Below are positions 28,701-38,931 of a stretch of DNA of 64,000 nucleotides, piece after piece (the first letter of the stretch is position 1; each line of letters starts with the position of its first letter). The position numbers were made by a program, and so were the translations under genes. Source of the stretch: Stercorarius parasiticus (lineage: Eukaryota > Chordata > Aves > Charadriiformes > Stercorariidae); contig VWZL01000658.1 in NCBI GenBank assembly GCA_013396915.1, positions 879,473 through 943,472 of the forward strand. Direction: 5' to 3'. The notes under the pieces were generated by a model. It did no database searches. It was not told the DNA's origin and saw only the letters and a list, made by a program, of their open reading frames with translations.

Positions 28701-31700
28701 CATCACCTTCTTTTCCAGTCAGCTGAGCATAGAACTAGAGCGTTAAGCACTAAGAATCCTGATCTTTCCCAGTCATCTTATGAAATGCTTTCTGAAGAAT
28801 TTGCTTTTACTTAAGGATGCAAAGCAGAGAAGCACATCTGTTAATGCCATGTTTTGTGACTATGAAACCTTAAGTAGAGGTGTCAGACTCATTCTGTGAG
28901 GTGTGTGAATTTGTTTGTTGCCATAAGGATAAAAGTCATTGGTGAGAGACTTGTATGACTGCAAATAATGTTCTTAAAAGCACTGAGATGAGTTGATTTT
29001 TTTGTGGTAATGCATTCATGCAGTTTCCTGGGTTCTTTACCTTAGCCTTCTGGCCCACCTGCACTCCTCATGAGTGCTTTCTTGATTGTCTCACTTATTC
29101 TTTTTAGCTACTTGCCCTTTGGGTTTTATCCTCTGGAGGATGAAATACTCAAGGGAAGGCTAAACGAGCAGCTACTCCTTTCCATGTCTTGTGGAGCCAG
29201 TAATGGCAGCAGAGGGGCTGAGAGAGAGAAGAAGAGAGGAGACTTGACCCTGTGGGATTTAGCATGTGAGGAGGAACAGCGAAGCCTACGGAGGTGGGGC
29301 TTGGTGGAGGCAGTGAAGGAAGGGAGCAGCGGAGAGAAGTTGGGCGTGATGCTCCCTGAGCCTACTGCTGTGGGACTGGCCTGAGCTGACCCATCACACC
29401 AAGCTTGAACTCCATCTGCAGCCACAGATTTGAGCCTGTGTGTTACACCCTGAGACTGGGAAAAAAGCAGCGCTTCCCTCCCCTCTGAGGAGGGGAAGCC
29501 CCATGAAATGACAGTTTACTTCATCTGTCAGTCTGAAAAAACTCTTATGATGTACAGGTACATTTATCTTCGGTAGATTGCTGAACTGTGAACACAATAG
29601 AAAGTTACATGAGCAGACCCAGTGCTTGTCTGAGGGGCTTTAAATGGAGTAAATAATGCTGAACAGCAGAGTTCACTTTTTTAAGAGGTTTTTGTACAGA
29701 ATGTCACCCACCTCCCCTTTTTATGTATTTTTCTGATATCAGTGAATAGTAGACATCACCCTTTCAGGCTCTGCATTTGAGAAAAATTTAATTAGCATTT
29801 TGAATCCTCCCGTTCAGTCAGCAGTCTTATTCCAGTGAAAGAAAGCTTTTGTGTTTGTGAAAGCCAAGAAAAACAATGGGGAATTACCCCCGTTTGATGT
29901 AAATTGACAGCTTCTGCAACAGTATCATTTGCATGTGGTGCCTTTGGCCTGCCGGCTTAATAGATATTTGCAAAGCAGGGGAAAGGGATAGAGAGAGGCA
30001 GATGGTAAGGTAGTACTTATTGCAGGATTATAGCGTAAATATTCATAGATATTATTGTGCAAATTTTCTGTGTAAATTTTACATTTTAAAAGCTCTCTTG
30101 TAATTCAGTATAACTCTAGCTGTTCATAATGAATAGCTAATGCACACAGATTTGAGGTGGCTTAATATACAGCTCAAGCTGGCGCAAACATCACAAAAAA
30201 AAAAGAAAAAGTTGTCACCCAAGAAGACAAGTTAGTAGTTTGCACTGGGAGGCACTCCTGATCCAGTAGTACTTAATTTTTTTGTGAAACGAGCAACAGC
30301 CCAAAATGACTTAAATTCTAAATGTTGCGCATGGCTCACTGAAGTGCTCCAAGCACGTGCAGTTGTATTTGTAGGAGTGATAAATGAATACCTGAGTCCT
30401 TTCAGGGCGTACAAACTGGATTTTCTTCATCCTGTGTCATTTGTGGAGCTGAATTTCAAAAATTACTTTTAGAGGTTTTTTTACCAGATAGGTCCTAGCA
30501 CTACAACTACTGTTCACCTACTAAGCAGAAGAGTTGGGTTCAATTCTGTCCTCTTATTTCCCAGAACATTGACTGTATCACCAATCTGTGTAGTATTTGC
30601 AATGAAGGGACACTCAGACTCTCCTTTTGAAGCTCCTCTGCTTTGCACCGAAAGGTTCAGGGCAAACAAGCATGTACGTTTACATGTATCTGCAGTGTGC
30701 TGTTTCGACAGGCTGCATTACAGGAGGAGAGCCCTCTGCCCGGACTCCCATCCACCTGCGGCATTTAGCCTCATGCTCACTTTGCACATCGGTACCACCA
30801 CTGTTGCTGTGCAGGATAGCTTCTGCCATGATGTTACTGCCTTCAGGATGCTCAGCAGCACATTAACACCTTTCAGGCATTTTTCATTGGTGTTCTTAGT
30901 ATGTCACCAAGTTACCTACAGGCAGCTCAGTCTTTACAAGCAAGCCTTAGAAGTTTGACTGTCTCCAGATCTGCTTCAGCACGTTAATGCTGCCACGTTC
31001 TTGGCATGACAGACAAGGACTAAAGAATTACGTAGTTGCTAGTGACTGTTTATTTTGTGATTTTTTTTTATTCGAGTTGTTATATTTTTGCAGTGATGCA
31101 GACATTATTAATAAAATGAAAGTGTGGCTCAAGAGCAAATATATGAATGCTCTAAATACAGCTTTTTTTGCACCAGTTGAGCATCCTGACCATTAGTATT
31201 TGTTTGGACTGCAGCAAAGGGAAGAGTTAAGACTATAAGGAGATTAATAGGTGAACATTGGTCTTACCTGTGTTTTTAATATTCATCTATTTATTATAAT
31301 AAAATCAATGAAATTATTGCAGCAGCATTCGACTTGCAATCCTGCGAGCAGAATTTTGTCATTGAGTAGGATCCTTTTCTCATAGAAGTAGAGTTTTATT
31401 GGTGCTGACTTACTGAGTTCTGCGTGTTGAAATGATCTGTGGATCTTGAGTGTGTGATTTGTGGTGAGCAATTGTTATGAACTCAACCTTTTTTCCTAAC
31501 TTGCATTTCTTAACAATACCTCTGTATTCTAAAAATGGCAGTGCAGGTAAGTTGCCCATGTCTGCAAGTAATTGTTCTGGATTTGAATGGCCTTTTTTGC
31601 TTTGCAGAGAGGCAGCACGTGAATGTCGCAGGAAGAAAAAGGAGTATGTGAAATGTCTAGAAAATCGAGTGGCTGTGCTTGAAAACCAAAACAAGACACT

Positions 31701-31752
31701 GATTGAGGAGTTGAAAGCACTTAAGGACCTTTACTGCCACAAATCAGATTAA
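16667..31752 (+). CDS. CREB1: CREB1, cAMP-responsive element-binding protein 1 (complete coding region, 7 coding exons, delta form)
   Basis: Nuclear bZIP transcription factor that binds CRE sites as a dimer and recruits CBP/p300 after phosphorylation of its kinase-inducible domain. The coding exons are 16675-16788, 20299-20445, 22442-22542, 25359-25501, 26963-27145, 28537-28687 and 31608-31752. Their phases join without conflict into 327 codons plus stop, the length of the delta (CREB-B) isoform. Order of parts: N-terminal segment, glutamine-rich Q1 (exon 3), kinase-inducible domain with RRPSYR (Ser119 here, Ser133 in the alpha form), Q2 (exons 5-6), basic region (exons 7-8) and leucine zipper (exon 8). 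The product is nearly identical to the human protein; I see about four substitutions (T22 in place of N, two alanines in the SEEETAAPAIA stretch, and S in AIQLSNNG). All introns are GT-AG except the last, which is GC-AG. The 14-residue alpha exon is not found. Identification is very secure. Confidence 0.97.
16789..20298 (+). other. CREB1: CREB1 intron 2 (3.5 kb)
   Basis: GT-AG intron with a short CR1 fragment at 17256-17332. A relatively GC-rich block near 19030-19660 has overlapping open frames on both strands but no recognisable domain. Nothing else can be assigned. Confidence 0.85.
17256..17332 (+). mobile_element. CR1 LINE 3'-end fragment
   Basis: This matches the terminal part of avian CR1: GATGATCTTTAAGGTCCCTT, then a CCAACCC stretch, then the tail octamers ATTCTATG and ATTCTGTG. 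Only about 75 bp survives. It lies in CREB1 intron 2 in the sense orientation. Confidence 0.85.
20299..20445 (+). CDS. CREB1: CREB1 exon 3 (glutamine-rich Q1)
   Basis: The acceptor CTTTGCAG ends at 20298 and the donor is GTACAG at 20446. The 147-nt exon is phase 0 at both ends and encodes 49 residues, starting VSMPAAHATS and ending QSPQVQTVQ. It supplies the first glutamine-rich transactivation segment, and skipping it would keep the frame. Confidence 0.96.
20446..22441 (+). other. CREB1: CREB1 intron between Q1 and KID exons (2.0 kb)
   Basis: GT-AG intron that in mammals contains the 42-nt alpha exon. I read through it and found no sequence resembling that exon's codons (SSCKDLKRLFSGTQ in mammals). 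The rest is AT-rich with no repeats I recognise. Confidence 0.8.
22442..22542 (+). CDS. CREB1: CREB1 exon 4 (kinase-inducible domain, KID)
   Basis: The acceptor TTTGCAG ends at 22441 and the donor is GTACGG. The 101-nt exon begins ISTIAESEDSQ and ends RRPSYR, leaving two bases (AG) of the last arginine codon for the next exon. RRPSY is the PKA/CaMK target; its serine codon is at 22535-22537 and is residue 119 of this 327-residue form. Phosphorylation creates the KIX-binding surface for CBP/p300. Confidence 0.97.
22543..25358 (+). other. CREB1: CREB1 intron (2.8 kb)
   Basis: GT-AG intron. A 75-codon open frame at 23503-23730 and the surrounding 23490-23940 segment have mixed composition but match nothing I recognise. 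The acceptor is preceded by a T/A-rich run (TTTATTTATTTATTTTT). Confidence 0.85.
25359..25501 (+). CDS. CREB1: CREB1 exon 5 (end of KID, start of Q2)
   Basis: The acceptor TTTGCCAG ends at 25358 and the donor is GTATGT at 25502. The 143-nt exon completes the arginine codon and encodes 47 residues starting KILNDLSSDAPG (KID helix B) and ending QTSSGQY. It leaves one base of the next isoleucine codon. Two alanines replace human S and T in the SEEET segment. Confidence 0.97.
25502..26962 (+). other. CREB1: CREB1 intron (1.5 kb)
   Basis: GT-AG intron with a purine-rich (A/G) block around 26340-26640 that yields long pyrimidine-coded frames on the minus strand. These are composition artefacts. 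Confidence 0.85.
26963..27145 (+). CDS. CREB1: CREB1 exon 6 (glutamine-rich Q2)
   Basis: The acceptor TCTTCAG ends at 26962 and the donor is GTGAGA. The 183-nt exon encodes 60 full codons from AITQGGAIQLSNNG to PSNQVVVQ. This is the constitutive activation domain that contacts TAF4. One base of the next alanine codon is carried over. Confidence 0.97.
27146..28536 (+). other. CREB1: CREB1 intron (1.4 kb)
   Basis: GT-AG intron containing a decayed minus-oriented CR1 remnant near 27647-27735. Nothing else is recognisable. Confidence 0.85.
27647..27735 (-). mobile_element. Decayed CR1 LINE 3'-end remnant (reverse orientation)
   Basis: TTAGAATCATCGAATAATTT, then a GGGAAGG stretch, resembles the reverse complement of the CR1 tail and the terminal GATGATCTTTAAGG region. 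It is strongly diverged, so the call is tentative. Confidence 0.5.
28537..28687 (+). CDS. CREB1: CREB1 exon 7 (start of bZIP basic region)
   Basis: The acceptor GTGTCTTTCAG ends at 28536. The 151-nt exon encodes ASGDVQTYQIRT through KREVRLMKN and leaves two bases (AG) of an arginine codon that the next exon completes. The frame requires the exon to end at 28687, so the intron begins GCATGT. This is a GC donor in an otherwise good context (CAG|GCATGT). Confidence 0.96.
28688..31607 (+). other. CREB1: CREB1 last intron (2.9 kb), GC-AG type
   Basis: The intron starts GCATGT and ends TTTTTTGCTTTGCAG. No repeat is recognised. A GC-richer block at about 29130-29500 gives overlapping frames on both strands without a domain. 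An open frame starting at 31477 runs through the 3' end of the intron in frame into the bZIP exon. Confidence 0.85.
31608..31752 (+). CDS. CREB1: CREB1 exon 8 (basic region and leucine zipper, stop)
   Basis: The acceptor TTTGCAG ends at 31607. The exon completes the arginine codon and encodes EAARECRRKKKEYVKCLENR, then the zipper heptads with leucines at regular spacing, ending YCHKSD and TAA at 31750-31752. It provides the DNA-contacting N/A/C residues (NREAAREC with exon 7) and the dimer interface. It matches the mammalian C-terminus. Confidence 0.98.
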
Positions 31753-33189
31753 TTTTGGATTCCCATTTTCACTTGTCCAGGTGGGATAGAGACTGATTCT
31801 GGCTATACCCAGAAAGACAAAGTAAACTTTTTATTTTCTAAACATTTCTTTTTTTCTATGCGCAAAACTGCCTGAAGCAACTACAGAATATACTTCATCT
31901 GTGCTTTGCATCAAACTGTGAATGTTCAAGTACTTGCCTCCACTTCTCCCCTACAAGATTATTTTCATCATCAGTCTCAGCGTGAAGAAGAACAACAGGC
32001 TTCTTTCTCATCTCCCCATCCTCTTCAAGGAGTAACAGTGGTCGCTTGGGAAGTTGCTGTGGGGAGGGTCCTTTTGTAACGATTTCAGGAATTTGTGCTG
32101 AGCTCTTTCCATTGCCTTAGAGAGAGAACCACCCCAGCCTCTTGGTCCAGAGAACTGTGGGCCACATACGTGGAGCATGCATGGTGCAATGAAGAAGCAA
32201 TGGTTGCCAAATCGGTTTCACACACTCATTATGAACTATTAAAATACATGGCTAAGTGGCATGCCAAATGACAGGCGCTTCACAGTCACGTTCTTGGTGT
32301 GGAGATAACATACCTTTTCCAAACTAGCCCAGGAGGGGTTTTGATTTGTAGCCTGTATTAAGCCCTCCTGGACCAGTAAAAACTTCTCCATACCTCAGAG
32401 ACAAATGCATTGAAATGAGCTTCACTGGTCAGTTGTTGCTTCTCGAAGCTTATGTGTGCGAATGTGTTCAGCCTTCTGAATGCACAAAAAGCCAACACCG
32501 ATGTCATAGGATACTGATTGGGAAATGATATTTGGATGGGAAAGGAATTCAGAATGAAAAAGGTACAATAGTGGTGTTTCAATAACAGTTACGTAGTAAG
32601 CAAGGGTAACGCATGAAAGCACTACCTATTCGTATGCAGAACGACTAAGCAGTTGAAGCATGACCAACTCCACGTACATACTCCCTGATGACAGTATAGT
32701 CTGTGTCCCAAGTCCTCTCAATTAGTGAGGTTGTATTTCTATTTCCCTACCGCTATCTTATGTAATGGAAATTATTGTACTCAGTGGAAACATCAGCCAG
32801 GTTTGCTAGATTCTTTTTCAAACTTTGAGGCTGCCTTCCATGCATAAATTAAATCACCGTATGACAACTACCAGGACAACCTCAAATATTGAAGAGGACT
32901 TTAAACACAAATATTCCAAATTTTGCTTCACAAAGGACAATATTAATTATTTGAACCTGTCCAGGCTAGCTAAATTCTTAATTTATTCGGAGTATTTTTT
33001 CATGTAAAGGGTCAGATTTACCAAGTAATTTATTCCTGTAAGTAAAACTACTCATGTGCCTCAGACACTTGCGAGATCAAATGTTTTGTGCGCACCGAGA
33101 AAATGTGATCTTTCCCAGATTTACGTTGTTAAAAAGGTAGTTCATATTTAAAAACAACTCTGTACTAAGCATTAGGACTTCAAAAGATC

Positions 33190-33256
33190 GATGCTCAAAA
33201 AGAACCAAAAAAGAATGTCAAGAAGTTGTCAAAAAGATTGTGTCAAAAAGAATCAT
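33190..33256 (+). repeat. Imperfect CAAAAAGA tandem-like repeat
   Basis: The word (G/T)CAAAAAGA occurs four times with short spacers in the CREB1 3' UTR. It is low-complexity A-rich sequence. Confidence 0.5.
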
Positions 33257-34828
33257 GTGCAGTTTGTTGACTGGCCCTCTGAAGCCAGTCTCTTTGATAA
33301 ATTAACTTGGGTCATTTGATGGAGTAAGTTTACTTTGGGCTTCTGGTCAAACTTTTATGTATAGAGACATATGAATAAGACTCTGGTCTGTACTAATGCC
33401 TCTAGCAAAGTATTAGCTAATATTTTTTTCCCATTCACTCTGCCTGTTTTTAAGATGAAATTCAAACACGAGCTTCTAAAAGGTTATGCAATCAATACAA
33501 CGTTGTAAGAAGAACATTTGGAAGACTCTGGGCAGTTGAGTCTCAAACAGCTAAGCAGTATTAAAAGTTCTAGTTTTCTCATTTGAGAGGGCATTCAGTT
33601 TCCAAGAGACTTTAAAAGGAGCAGGGTTAAACTTGTAGCATTGTTGTTAAATCTAGACTTATCAATAATTTCAAATTATGTTTGTATTTCAACAAGAGAA
33701 CATAAGTATCAGAATTACGAAAGAATTCATTTTCACAAGTTTTGAGGGGTTTTTAAATGGTCTGTTTTTATCTGCCGTAGCGAATTGATTTTCATGTTTT
33801 TATTTAATGGAAGATGAATTTATTAGTTTAGCAGTGCAAATTTAAAGACGACCCTAAATTCTCAGCAATGCTTTTATAAAAATTGTTGGATTCCCAAAGT
33901 CAGAGAATACAAATACATACAACGGTTACCAGTTTTTCATAACTGGTGCTGAGTAGAAGTGTTGATGACACAGGAGTCATTCTTGTAAAACATGAAAATC
34001 ATGATGGCCTAATTCGCACAGTTACATGGAATGGTTCCTCCAGCTTTGAGAAGCACGGAAAAGGCTGTACGTGCCTACCTTAAGGCTGTTGCTTTTGTAG
34101 AAACATCTGTTTGCAAAAACTTGGAGGTTTTGCGGTGAAGCCGTGTGAGGCTGGCTGTGGTCTGAGAGCTGTTCCTGGCGGGTGATGAGCACTGTCGAGC
34201 GCTTGCTGAGAGTCGCTCAGCACAAAGCCTGGGAGCCCGATGGACCAGGGAGCCCAAACCGGTACGCGGATGGGGTTCTTCTAATACAGGCTTGGTGCAA
34301 ATCTGTGCGGCAGCGAGAGGAGACCGGTGTTAGCGGTTTGTCTGTGCGTGGTCTGCGAGTAGTCTGTAGTGCTGTTAGTCTAGACCTCATTAGCAAATAA
34401 TGTTTCACTAAGAAAAAGGACATTATTTTAAAGTAAATAGGGATCTGCAAGAGTCTCTATTTTTATTTATGCTGCACTGAGGATTTAGGGACTTGAATTT
34501 CTTTAATGGAGATTTTAAATGACAATAACAAAAAAGTATTAGGCCAAGTAGAGGGCTGGCTAGGGTTACCCATACATGCTTTACTATTCGTATTGACCCA
34601 AAAAGGGAAAGAATATGACACAGGAATCCATTCATACATTATTTACCAAGTAGTGAGGCTGGGGTAATCAGCTTCTATTAACTAAGGCCATTTGGAAGTA
34701 GGACGGAAATTATGCTGGCAGGGGAGAGGGAGGGTTAGTTTTATATCTCACGGTAGTGAGTTTTCAAGAATTGATAGCCTGTTTTACCTGAAGAGAGGGT
34801 TAGAAAGGGCTAGATCCATTATGTTCAT

Positions 34829-34834
34829 AATAAA
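34829..34834 (+). promoter_or_regulatory. CREB1: Candidate poly(A) signal AATAAA
   Basis: Canonical hexamer in the CREB1 3' UTR, followed by T-rich sequence (ATAATTTTTGTAATG). It is a possible site for a shorter mRNA; use is not shown. Confidence 0.35.
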
Positions 34835-34949
34835 CAAGAATTGATTTGAAATATAATTTTTGTAATGTCATTATTTTGCAAAACAACAGCACCAATCAGG
34901 CAGTTAAGATATTGTCAGAGGTGCTCTTTTAATTTAGATATTCTTGGAA

Positions 34950-35003
34950 AATACATATGTATAATATATGTACATATATATATATACACACAGTATATAA
35001 TCT
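34950..35003. repeat. (TA)n-type simple repeat
   Basis: Alternating TA/TG/CA dinucleotides centred on an uninterrupted ATATATATATATA run, followed by ACACACA. Confidence 0.8.
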
Positions 35004-35076
35004 ACAGCTCTGAGAGCTTTTAAGTCAGGAATGCTGAGTATTATAGTATATGGAGGTCAGAAAAAATTTTTACTTT

Positions 35077-35118
35077 TCTGTGTGTGTCTGGGTGTGTGTG
35101 GATGTGTGCGTGTGTGTG
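35077..35118. repeat. (TG)n simple repeat
   Basis: Interrupted TGTG tract in the CREB1 3' UTR. Confidence 0.8.
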
Positions 35119-35307
35119 AAAGCTTCCCCCTCCCCCAGTAGTTCTGGGCTGCATTATTCTAGCGCTTATTACTAATTTGTTTTGTGCTGTTTCTCAGTTA
35201 TCCATTTTCAAGAATTTTATTTCATCGCTTTTGTGAGGGGTTTTTTTTGTTTGTTTGTTTTTTATATTGATGGAGATTTTTGAAATTACGTAAGCAGTTG
35301 TTTTACA

Positions 35308-35334
35308 ACAACCACCACCCCACCCCACCCCCCC
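35308..35334. repeat. C-rich (CCCCA)n simple repeat
   Basis: The run CCACCACCCCACCCCACCCC continues into further C. It lies 36 bp upstream of a strong 3' splice-site-like sequence ending at 35370. Confidence 0.75.
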
Positions 35335-35370
35335 AGAATAATTCACTTTTGTGCTTTTTCTCTTTGGCAG

Positions 35371-35434
35371 CTATATATCAAAGGCAAAACAATTGGAAAG
35401 GTCGTTAAGGTGTTATTTTCTAAAGGAACCACTG
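35371..35434 (+). other. Exon-like 64-nt segment inside the CREB1 3' UTR
   Basis: The segment is bracketed by a strong acceptor-like sequence (TGCTTTTTCTCTTTGGCAG, ending 35370) and a good donor (ACTG|GTAAGA at 35435). Two of the three frames are open across it. It could be an alternative terminal-region exon of CREB1 or a cryptic exon; no transcript evidence is available here. Confidence 0.25.
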
Positions 35435-36104
35435 GTAAGACTTCTGTTTTCCTCCTGGGGTAGTGGCGATGTGTTTTTATTTAAGCAGTGATTTCACCAG
35501 AATCGGGTCGTTGCCAGCACCATAGCTTGTGTCCGAAAGCACAGTTTTAGCCCGTGGTGCTCGCCAGGGCTGGACAGGCACCTGTAGGTTCTGGCTCTTC
35601 TGTAGTCGATGTCTGCGTTGCAGACCACTGTCTTCTCTGGTACCTGTACATTGATCAGAAAATCAGTGGGGTGTTTGGAATCATTAAGAGGCTCAGGAAA
35701 AAAAAAAAGAAGTTAGGTTTAATAAGGAAAAACAGCCCTGATAGTTTCTGATCTAAATTTGTACTACAGGTTTCTTTTAAATCTGGGCTTCCAGTAGACT
35801 GCAGCTGCAAGTAGTCATCTGTTAGCAAGAACTGGCCTCTGCTTTTCTATTTTTTTAATTTATGACAGACAGCCAGTGCTTTTTGTGGGTTAAAATAAAG
35901 ACAAGTCTCCCCATCAGAGCAAGTTCGTTTTCAGTGGTTGCAGATCTGTGACAATTCATAGAGGATTTCATTGATTTTCTGAGACCCTGTTTTTTACTGT
36001 CATTTTTTCACCCTGGAGCTGGTTAGTGATGTAACATTTGCCAATGATCTAACCAAAAGGTCATGTATTTATTTTTGTTACACTATATTCTTTGTAAATG
36101 TTTA

Positions 36105-36164
36105 ATTAAAATGTGCACTTTTAAGAAAAAAAAAAAAAAAAACACAGAACAAAAAAAAAAAAAA
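36105..36164 (+). promoter_or_regulatory. CREB1: ATTAAA hexamer followed by genomic A-tracts
   Basis: ATTAAA at 36105-36110 is followed 14 bp later by two long A runs separated by CACAGAAC. It may be a real 3' end, but the genomic A-tract would also cause false oligo-dT priming. Confidence 0.3.
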
Positions 36165-37925
36165 TGAAGAGCAATTGGGTTTGCTTGAGAAGCTCCCCGG
36201 CACAATTGTTGTAATCCTGCTGCCTGCACGCGATTCACTCCTCTCCCCACGGCGCTTGACTCCTTCACAAATTTAACTTGCTGATGAGCACCTGGCGTCC
36301 AGCAGGCATTGCTTCAAAATGGCAGGAGATCTGAACTGCCAGTACCGGAGGCTGGAAAGAATTAAGCGTGTGGTGTCTCAGAGCAGTACGTACGGGATGG
36401 ATGGGAAATTATTTTTAGAATAGAACTAGTTCAGTGATCCCAAGTGGGAAAGGGAGGTTAATTTGGAAGGAAAGCTAAACTATTTTTCAGTCACTTTATT
36501 CCCCTTTTCTTAATTTGAGATTTGGCTGCGAATTTTACAAGCTGCATTCCAAGAAAATAAATCAGGAGGCTTTCCAGTTCTTTGACACCAGGAAGTAAAG
36601 GTACATTGACAATGTGTCACCCTGCTTTAAAAGATAAAAAAAGCACAACCACCTTTTTTTTTTTTCCCCCAGAAACAATGATAATTTAGCTGTAACCCTG
36701 TAATCTGTCACTGTGAGCAGGTTTTAAAAGCATACAGTACATTGGTGGTTCTCTGTACTGTGCCTGGGAACACGTTTCCCTGAGCTTTTGAATTTGCTAG
36801 CTGTAAAAGACACTGATTTTGCAGAAACCTGAATGTATTGTGAAGCTCAGTCGGTCTGGGAGGAGCCAGGCTGATGGAGAGAAACAGGGTGCTGGAAACC
36901 TATCTATCTACTGTGTGCTTGTGACAGGTTCAGGTCTGTGGATGGATATGGCTTAAGTCTGTACAGCTTTGGGGGAGAAGGGACCAGATCCAGTTGATAA
37001 AGAGGGTTTGCGTTTCAAGTGTTTTGCCTTGGAATGTGTTTTTTAAATGTATGTAAGCTCTGGTCCGCAAAGAGACTTGCTCGGGCTGGTTTGCCTGACA
37101 CAAATTGGCAAGTCCAGGTCTTGCTTTGACCAGCGAGAGGCAGAAGTTCAGGTGTCCTCAGGAGCCGTGTGCTGGCAGGGAGAGGGACAGGGACAGGCTG
37201 TAATGATCCACGGTTGGCACACTTCATAAGCTGACCACTTACTGTACTCACAACTTGGGAGCCGTCGGTTCACTCAGTCTCAGCCGGAGCTGTGTATTTC
37301 TCTAAATTAGGGGATAGCTGAGCGAGGGGTGAGGAAGGACAGCCATGAGCCAGTCAGTTACCTGGAAATGGCCGCTCCTAAGAACTACAGATGTTCTGAT
37401 GCTCTCCACAAGTTGTGTTTTATCCAGGTGCCACTCCATTTTTTTGTGTGTGTAATGACCTTTATTTATATTAAAACATTAATTTTAAAAAGTTCTAGGA
37501 CTTTGAGTTTGAGATTTGAAACTGTGCTGCTTACATGGACTTCTAAGGACGGGATGGGGAACAGGGCAAGAAGAGGTGCTAGTTGGCAGCCAACCCCTCC
37601 ACAGACTTGTCCACAGATCGGTTGCTCACTTCAAAAATGAGTTATTTCTACTTTAGATTTATAATTAGAAATTGTCTTGGAACAGTGTTTTTCAGGGAAG
37701 CTTCCAGAGCAAGGGTTTTTATTCTCCCTTTGTAATGTAAGCTGGAAAGAGTAAGTTCACCTCATCTGCTTTTCTGATTCTTTACCCACACCATGTCAGC
37801 ACAGAACAGGGTATTTGAGCTCAAGTCCCACGTACTTGTGGAAGTTAAAAGACTAAATGAAAATCCATTATTGGGGGAAAATAAATTCTTATTTACATTT
37901 CCCCAGAAGTCTAGGAACATCCCTG

Positions 37926-37952
37926 TTGTGTTTTGTTTTGTTTTGTTTTTTT
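37926..37952. repeat. (TTTTG)n simple repeat
   Basis: Four TTTTG units followed by a T run. Confidence 0.8.
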
Positions 37953-38078
37953 TACTTAATTTTTTGTGCTTTATCTGTGTTTTAAAAAAAAAAATTGTAC
38001 TGGGTTATAATGCATTTTATTAACACTATGTACATATTAGCTGCTTTGTGTTTCAGAATGGTAGTAATTGCTTTGTAT

Positions 38079-38084
38079 ATTAAA
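38079..38084 (+). promoter_or_regulatory. CREB1: Candidate distal CREB1 poly(A) signal ATTAAA
   Basis: ATTAAA is followed by GT/T-rich sequence (GTGATTCTTGTGAATTTGTG) of the kind that binds CstF. It is the last plausible signal before the sequence changes character toward the CR1-bearing intergenic region. Confidence 0.4.
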
Positions 38085-38808
38085 GTGATTCTTGTGAATT
38101 TGTGAATTATTGTCATAAAGAAGTGCTTTTTCTTACTGTAACCTTTGTGGTATAAACTGTCATAACTCCCTTTTTACACAAACATTTATGTGCAGTCACA
38201 TAAACATGCTTTAAAAAACTCTACAAAGTCTCTTTTTTGAGAAGGATGTTCCATTGACACGAATTTAGTGGCAAATGGTAGCTAGATAGGAATATGGGAA
38301 AAGGCATATTTTAAGCAGACTATGGTGTCCTCTCATCATCTATGGCCTGCTGTGAGTATTCACGAGATACTTTCCCCAAAGGGAAAGCTTTTTAAATCTT
38401 AATTAAATTGAATTAGATTAGTGAGAGGCTAAGTCCTGAAAAATAAGGTTTCTCTTCCACTTCTGATATTTTTAAACCTGCTTTCCAGTATCCATTCTGC
38501 TGGCAATTAGTTCCGTTGATTAATAATGTGTGAAAGACTTCTCCCTTTCGCAGTTTAAATACGCTGTCTTTCCCACTTTTAAGCATTCCTGTAAACCGGG
38601 TACTACTGATGTTAATAACAGAGCCGAACAGAAGGCAGGAAACGCTGCAAGGATCCCAACCCGATTATGTCGTCTGCAAGGCCGGATCCAAACGCTGGGA
38701 TGAAAGCCAGAAGAACATATTCGGCACTGAGGTAACCACACCTCCAGTGAAGTCGAGGGGAAGCAGAAAGGTCAGCTCATTATGGCTGGGATTTTGTGGT
38801 TTTCACAG

Positions 38809-38931
38809 CTGAGCGCTTTCATAATGCCATTCATGTACTTGCTCAGAAAAATCCCCATCTCAGTAATGAGGGAGAATCCCAAACAGAGAGAAAAACACAG
38901 TTTGGCTTGAATTTCACACTGGAAGAATCTG
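38809..38931 (+). other. Exon-like open segment, unassigned
   Basis: An acceptor-like TTTTGTGGTTTTCACAG ends at 38808 and a donor-like TCTG|GTAACA lies at 38932. One frame is open throughout (ERFHNAIHVLAQKNPHLSNE and onward) and continues to a stop at 39000-39002. The composition is coding-like, but I recognise no family and could not chain it in phase to the similar open stretch at 38640-38730. It could be a decayed exon or chance. Confidence 0.2.

Larger units (their letters stand above)
31753..38100 (+). other. CREB1: CREB1 3' UTR (long form, 3' end approximate)
   Basis: About 6.3 kb follows the CREB1 stop with no coding content, no CR1 copies and many ATTTA-type and T-rich tracts, as expected of the long 3' UTR known for this gene. 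Candidate poly(A) hexamers are at 34829-34834 (AATAAA), 35894-35899 (AATAAA), 36105-36110 (ATTAAA), 36556-36561 (AATAAA), 37880-37885 (AATAAA) and 38079-38084 (ATTAAA). The sequence alone does not show which are used. The end at about 38.1 kb is a guess from the last hexamer. Confidence 0.55.

Noticed and set aside
28470..28814. 114-codon frame around CREB1 exon 7
   Set aside because: It is exon 7 with intron read-through at both ends; the real exon is 28537-28687.
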